Shown here: positions 62,430-64,000 of the stretch, in pieces
Numbering within the stretch: position 1 is the stretch's first letter
Layout of the letters: each line of letters starts with the position of its first letter
Assembly (NCBI GenBank): GCA_963615055.1
Contig: CAVEFO010000002.1
Coordinates: 33,180 to 97,179 of the forward strand
DNA from: UBA1822 sp963615055
GTDB lineage: Bacteria > Bacillota > Negativicutes > Veillonellales > Dialisteraceae
Direction: 5' to 3'
Length of the DNA stretch: 64,000 bases
Made by a program: the position numbers and the translations under genes
The notes under the pieces: generated by a model
Told to the model about the DNA's origin: nothing
The model's input: only the letters and a program-made list of their open reading frames with translations
Database searches by the model: none

Positions 62430-63581
62430 ATGCAAATTGATTCTTCTTTGCTTGACGAATTGTTCCAAGGCATTTACGGCTTGGCGGATGTCGGCATCCT
62501 GGCGATGTTCGTCGTCGGCTTTATTCTGATGTTCTTGGCTGTTCGTTACGAGTATGAACCGCTGCTTCTTTTCCCGATGGGTCTCGGCTGCGTGTTGGCC
62601 AATATCCCGGGACATTATGCAGTCCTGAAGACACCGGGTTCGGAAGGCTTCCTGTATGTGCTCTATGGAGCCGGCGTGGCCAATGAATTGTTCCCGGTCA
62701 TGATCTTTATCGCCATCGGCGCGATGTGCGAATTTGATCCGCTTATGCGTAAACCGTTCGTCATGCTCTTTGCTGCCGCTGCGCAGTTCGGTATTTTCAT
62801 GACGGCATTCCTCGCCGCCTGCCTCGGCTTCCCGTTTAATCAGGCGGCCGCTATCGGCATCATCGGCGCAGCTGACGGCCCGACCACGATTTTCGTCGCG
62901 TCCCGTTATGCGCAGGAAATGCTCGGACCGTTGTCGGTCGCGGCGTACTGCTACATGTCCCTCGTTCCGGTCATTCAGCCGCCGATTATTAAGCTCCTCA
63001 CCACGAAGAAGGAACGCCAGATTCACATGCCGTTCACCGGCCAGGCTCCGGTTTCCGACCGCGCTCTCTTCATTTTCCCGCTCATGATCGTCATGGTCGC
63101 GGGTATCGTCGCTCCGATTTCCGTACCGCTGATCGGCGCTCTCATGTTCGGCAACCTTTTGAAAGTGTCCGGCTGCTGCGAAGCGCTGGCGAATTGCGCG
63201 AAGGATGATCTGTCCAATCTGGTCACCCTGTTCCTCGGTATCGTCGTCGGCTCTACGATGACGGCTGAGAACTTCCTGACGTTTGACGTCTTCAAGATTC
63301 TGTGCCTCGGCGCTGTCGCTTTCGTCTTCGATACGGCAGGCGGTGTCATGTTTGCGAAGATTCTGAATCTCTTCCTTCCGACCAAGATCAATCCGATGAT
63401 CGGCGGCTGCGGCATTTCCGCATTCCCGATGTCCGGTCGTGTCGTGGCGAAGATGGCTCTCAAAGACGATCCGACGAACTTCATCGTCCAGGATGCCATC
63501 GGCGTCAATGTCGCCGGTCAGATTGCATCTGTTGTGGCAGGCGGTCTCGTGCTTTGCATGATTCCGATGCTGTCGAAATAA
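62430..63581 (+). CDS. Na+-pumping decarboxylase beta subunit (OadB/MmdB/GcdB family)
   Basis: Membrane subunit that couples decarboxylation of a biotin-bound carboxyl group to Na+ export. At 383 residues it has about ten membrane segments, the conserved IGIIGAADGPTTIF loop with the Na+-site aspartate (around residue 150) and NPMIGGCGISAFPMSGRV with the conserved Asn/Ser. AAGGAGG precedes the ATG. The partner carboxyltransferase and biotin carrier are not in the window, so oxaloacetate, methylmalonyl-CoA, glutaconyl-CoA and malonate types cannot be told apart. The next genes (small membrane protein, dicarboxylate carrier) point to an organic acid uptake and decarboxylation operon. Confidence 0.92.
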   Translation: MQIDSSLLDELFQGIYGLADVGILAMFVVGFILMFLAVRYEYEPLLLFPMGLGCVLANIPGHYAVLKTPGSEGFLYVLYGAGVANELFPVMIFIAIGAMCEFDPLMRKPFVMLFAAAAQFGIFMTAFLAACLGFPFNQAAAIGIIGAADGPTTIFVASRYAQEMLGPLSVAAYCYMSLVPVIQPPIIKLLTTKKERQIHMPFTGQAPVSDRALFIFPLMIVMVAGIVAPISVPLIGALMFGNLLKVSGCCEALANCAKDDLSNLVTLFLGIVVGSTMTAENFLTFDVFKILCLGAVAFVFDTAGGVMFAKILNLFLPTKINPMIGGCGISAFPMSGRVVAKMALKDDPTNFIVQDAIGVNVAGQIASVVAGGLVLCMIPMLSK

Positions 63582-63592
63582 GGAGGTAAGCC

Positions 63593-63712
63593 ATGGATCC
63601 AGTACAAGCTGCCCTTATCATGATGGTCATCTGCGTACCGCTGATGTTCATCGTCATCAGCTTCTTCGTCCTTTTGACGAAACTTTTGACGAAGCTGTTT
63701 CCGGCGCAGTAA
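63593..63712 (+). CDS. Single-span 39-residue membrane peptide
   Basis: MDPVQAALIMMVICVPLMF is the first half of one long hydrophobic helix, ending in KLLTKLFPAQ. It has a near-perfect AAGGAGGT site eight bases before the ATG and starts 11 bases after the beta subunit stop, so it is very likely translated. It resembles in size and topology the small gamma-type membrane subunits (OadG-like) that help assemble Na+ decarboxylases, but is shorter and lacks their His-rich tail. Too short to be found by usual length cut-offs. Confidence 0.75.
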   Translation: MDPVQAALIMMVICVPLMFIVISFFVLLTKLLTKLFPAQ

Positions 63713-63843
63713 TGCCCGGAATCGGAAACGCGGCGTGATGTCCGTGTTTCCCCAAGTCTCCCCTTCATCAGAAATTGCCGCGTCTTGCCGTGTGCGGACG
63801 GGGCTTGTAATCAGAAACTGTTTGGAAAGGTGGTACTAGGAAA

Positions 63844-64000
63844 ATGGAAATTTCCACTCCTGCACTTGCCTCCATGCTGGTACTCGTAGCCATCGTGTTG
63901 TTCTCCTGCTTCCGGGATATCAATGTCGGTATCTTGGGCGTCGCAGGGGCACTCATCGTCGGCATGGTATTCTCCGGCATGAAGGTCGGCGCCGTCTACA
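63844..64000 (+). CDS. Carrier of the MatC/SLC13-like dicarboxylate family, N-terminal part
   Basis: Begins MEISTPALASMLVLVAIVLF and continues SCFRDINVGILGVAGALIVG, like the N-terminal domain of malonate/dicarboxylate carriers (MatC_N): one hydrophobic helix, a short basic turn, then INVG and a second helix. The gene runs off the window after 52 residues. GGAAAGGTGG lies upstream; the 131-bp gap after the small peptide shows no terminator, so it probably belongs to the same operon. The substrate is inferred only. Confidence 0.65.
   Translation, partial: MEISTPALASMLVLVAIVLFSCFRDINVGILGVAGALIVGMVFSGMKVGAVY

Overview
The window looks like a chromosomal piece of a Gram-negative-type (diderm) Firmicute of the class Negativicutes (the Selenomonas/Veillonella/Dialister grouping). 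On one side it has outer-membrane systems: a trimeric autotransporter and a two-partner-secreted giant adhesin with its TpsB pore. On the other side it has Firmicute traits: T-box leaders, strong AGGAGG ribosome binding sites, a SufCBDSU operon with SufU, and the mltG-trmR gene pair. It also carries anaerobic metabolism (a 2-oxoacid:ferredoxin oxidoreductase and a Na+-pumping decarboxylase beta subunit). No species call is possible from sequence reading alone.

Layout. 1-6.3 kb: the 3' part of a very large YadA-type trimeric autotransporter adhesin. 6.6-9.8 kb: larE-larB-larC, which make the nickel-pincer nucleotide cofactor. 9.9-12.5 kb: a T-box leader (apparent Phe specifier, two antiterminator modules) followed by two paralogous substrate-binding lipoproteins. 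12.8-18.1 kb (minus strand): sufC-B-D-S-U for Fe-S cluster assembly. 18.2-23.5 kb: PflX-like radical SAM protein and thioesterase (minus), mltG-trmR and a cupin (plus), tmRNA, LOG-family hydrolase and a 60-residue protein (minus). 23.8-25.0 kb (minus): a CCA-adding/poly(A) polymerase-type nucleotidyltransferase that carries a signal peptide.

25.4-46.6 kb: a two-partner secretion locus. A LktA-like filamentous adhesin of potentially 6,253 residues is interrupted by a single in-frame TAG after residue 379. It is followed by the TpsB outer-membrane transporter and a YbjN-like small protein. Two 164-bp inverted-repeat elements in opposite orientation bracket the tpsB-ybjN-like pair.

47-55.6 kb: MFS transporter with an attenuator-like leader (minus), mtaB, a diacylglycerol-kinase-family gene overlapping truA, a cyclophilin-like lipoprotein, a Leu-type T-box with a LivJ-like binding protein, another lipoprotein and a flavin reductase. 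55.8-64 kb: korA-korB, a hicA-hicB toxin-antitoxin pair with a palindromic operator, a Sel1-repeat protein and a small membrane protein (both minus), an AT-rich island, then a structured leader and an OadB/MmdB-type decarboxylase subunit, a 39-residue membrane peptide and the start of a MatC/SLC13-like carrier.

Intergenic regions are unusually rich in short repeats that recur across the window: GGCTTGAAAA decamers, TTAGCAG heptamers, CCGTGGA/CCGTTGT heptamers, GACGTCTGACA units and a longer TATTGAGGGGC-type element. They lie between genes of one operon (suf), next to the ssrA promoter, and even supply the stop codon of mtaB. The strongest leads for follow-up are the amber-split adhesin, the 164-bp inverted elements around its transporter, the exported nucleotidyltransferase, and the untyped leader RNAs.
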